Assembly (NCBI RefSeq): GCF_014490725.1
Contig: NZ_JACOQL010000002.1
Span: 496,001-560,000, forward strand
Reading direction: 5' to 3'
Source: Paracoccus amoyensis
Lineage (GTDB): Bacteria > Pseudomonadota > Alphaproteobacteria > Rhodobacterales > Rhodobacteraceae
Length of the DNA: 64,000 nucleotides
The translations under genes and the position numbers were made by a program. A model generated the notes under the pieces. The model did no database searches and was not told the DNA's origin. It worked only from the letters and a program-made list of their open reading frames with translations. This document shows, one piece after another, positions 63,287 through 64,000 of this stretch. Within the stretch, counting starts at the first letter, position 1; every line of letters starts with the position of its first letter.

Positions 63287-64000
63287 TACACCATTACTCC
63301 TGACGCCTTTGCCCCACGTTCTGCCCGCAAATTCCGCGCCAGCAGATCCAGCGCGGCCATGCGGACGGCGACGCCCATCTCGACCTGATCCTGAATCACG
63401 CTGCGGTTGATGTCGTCGGCAATGGTGCCGTCGATCTCGACCCCGCGATTCATCGGGCCGGGATGCATGACGATGGCATCGGGGGCGGCCAGGGCCAGCT
63501 TTTCGGCGTCCAGTCCCCAACGGTGGAAATACTCCCGCTCGGACGGGATGAAGCCGCCATCCATCCGCTCTCGTTGCAGGCGCAGCATCATGACGACGTC
63601 AGCGCCTGTCAGGCCCTCGCGCATATCCTCGTAAAGTTCCACGCCCATATCTTTGACACCGGCGGGCATCAGCGTCGACGGGCCAATCAGACGAATGCGG
63701 TTTTCCATCTTGCCCAGCAGGATCAGGTTTGACCGCGCCACCCGGCTATGGGCGATGTCGCCACATATGGCGATGGTCAGGCGTTGCAGTCGTCCCTTGG
63801 CGCGGCGGATGGTCAGCGCATCCAACAGGGCCTGTGTCGGATGTTCGTGGCGGCCGTCGCCTGCATTGATGACGGCGCAATTCACCTTTTCTGCCAACAG
63901 GTTGACTGCGCCGCTGTTCGGGTGACGGACGACCAGAAGATCGGGCTGCATCGCGTTCAGCGTCAGCGCAGTATCGATCAGGGTTTCGCCCTTTTTGACG
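63286..64000 (-). CDS. pyrB: aspartate carbamoyltransferase catalytic subunit (5' end outside window)
   Basis: The C-terminal ~238 residues of PyrB, entering from the right edge with [20 protein letters not shown] and [17 protein letters not shown]. Carbamoyl-phosphate and aspartate-site blocks are [29 protein letters not shown] and the final [11 protein letters not shown]. It condenses carbamoyl phosphate and aspartate, the first committed step of pyrimidine synthesis. The reading frame is continuous to base 64000. It heads a coupled operon: pyrB, PH-like protein, pseudo-dihydroorotase, plsY. Confidence 0.95.
   Translation of the reverse strand, partial: VKKGETLIDTALTLNAMQPDLLVVRHPNSGAVNLLAEKVNCAVINAGDGRHEHPTQALLDALTIRRAKGRLQRLTIAICGDIAHSRVARSNLILLGKMENRIRLIGPSTLMPAGVKDMGVELYEDMREGLTGADVVMMLRLQRERMDGGFIPSEREYFHRWGLDAEKLALAAPDAIVMHPGPMNRGVEIDGTIADDINRSVIQDQVEMGVAVRMAALDLLARNLRAERGAKASGVMV

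Overview
The window reads as a high-GC chromosomal segment of an alphaproteobacterium of the Rhodobacterales, most likely Paracoccus or a close relative (Paracoccaceae). The evidence is the gene content: MnmD separate from its FAD partner, VPLPA-CTERM surface proteins, the carboxy(nor)spermidine route to polyamines, a GCS2-type glutamate-cysteine ligase, accD-folC pairing, and a pyrB/pyrC/plsY block. No integrase, phage, insertion sequence or CRISPR array was seen. One tRNA is present, tRNA-Arg(CCT). The taxonomic call is inference from family recognition, not from a search.

Layout. 1-5.5 kb: tRNA wobble-uridine modification pair, hydrolase, rhomboid protease, META lipoprotein, gabT and a VPLPA-CTERM protein. 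5.6-9.7 kb: soxR diverging from a four-gene operon (FMN reductase, MFS exporter, ABC ATPase and permease) across an 18-bp SoxR-box-like dyad, closed by a strong terminator. 9.7-26.5 kb: mostly housekeeping or cell-surface genes (rimO, sulfotransferase, ettA, DsbA-like, two glycosyltransferases, acyl-CoA synthetase, Kbp-like LysM protein, CAP lipoprotein, MsbA-like exporter, nucleosidase, zapE). 26.4-37 kb: folC and accD (accD carries a one-base frameshift), cardiolipin synthase, a two-gene carboxy(nor)spermidine operon and malate synthase G. 37-44 kb: a catabolic operon with LysR regulator, tripartite tricarboxylate-type transporter (TctC, TctB, TctA), a QuiC1/QsuB-type 3-dehydroshikimate dehydratase and a shikimate dehydrogenase-like enzyme. 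Together these would import a shikimate-family acid and make protocatechuate. 44-52 kb: a cyanophycin locus with amino acid permease, tandem universal-stress protein, cyanophycin synthetase, a double-length cyanophycinase-like protein whose second half has lost its catalytic Ser and His, and a small protein of unknown family. 52.4-64 kb: tRNA-Arg, LacI regulator, S49 peptidase plus a 38-residue membrane peptide, an AT-rich gap with two DnaA boxes, uvrC-pgsA-moaD-moaE, gshA-type ligase, and a translationally coupled pyrB / PH-like membrane protein / pseudo-dihydroorotase / plsY operon running off the right edge.

The points most worth following up are the cyanophycin locus with its half-dead duplicated cyanophycinase and small partner gene; the SoxR-controlled two-exporter operon; the dihydroorotase with every recognisable metal-site residue replaced; the shikimate-acid uptake/dehydratase operon with a dyad upstream of tctC; and the AT-rich DnaA-box region before uvrC. 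Two essential genes (accD, plsY) each lack a single base, which looks more like sequence error than biology and suggests that other indels may be present.
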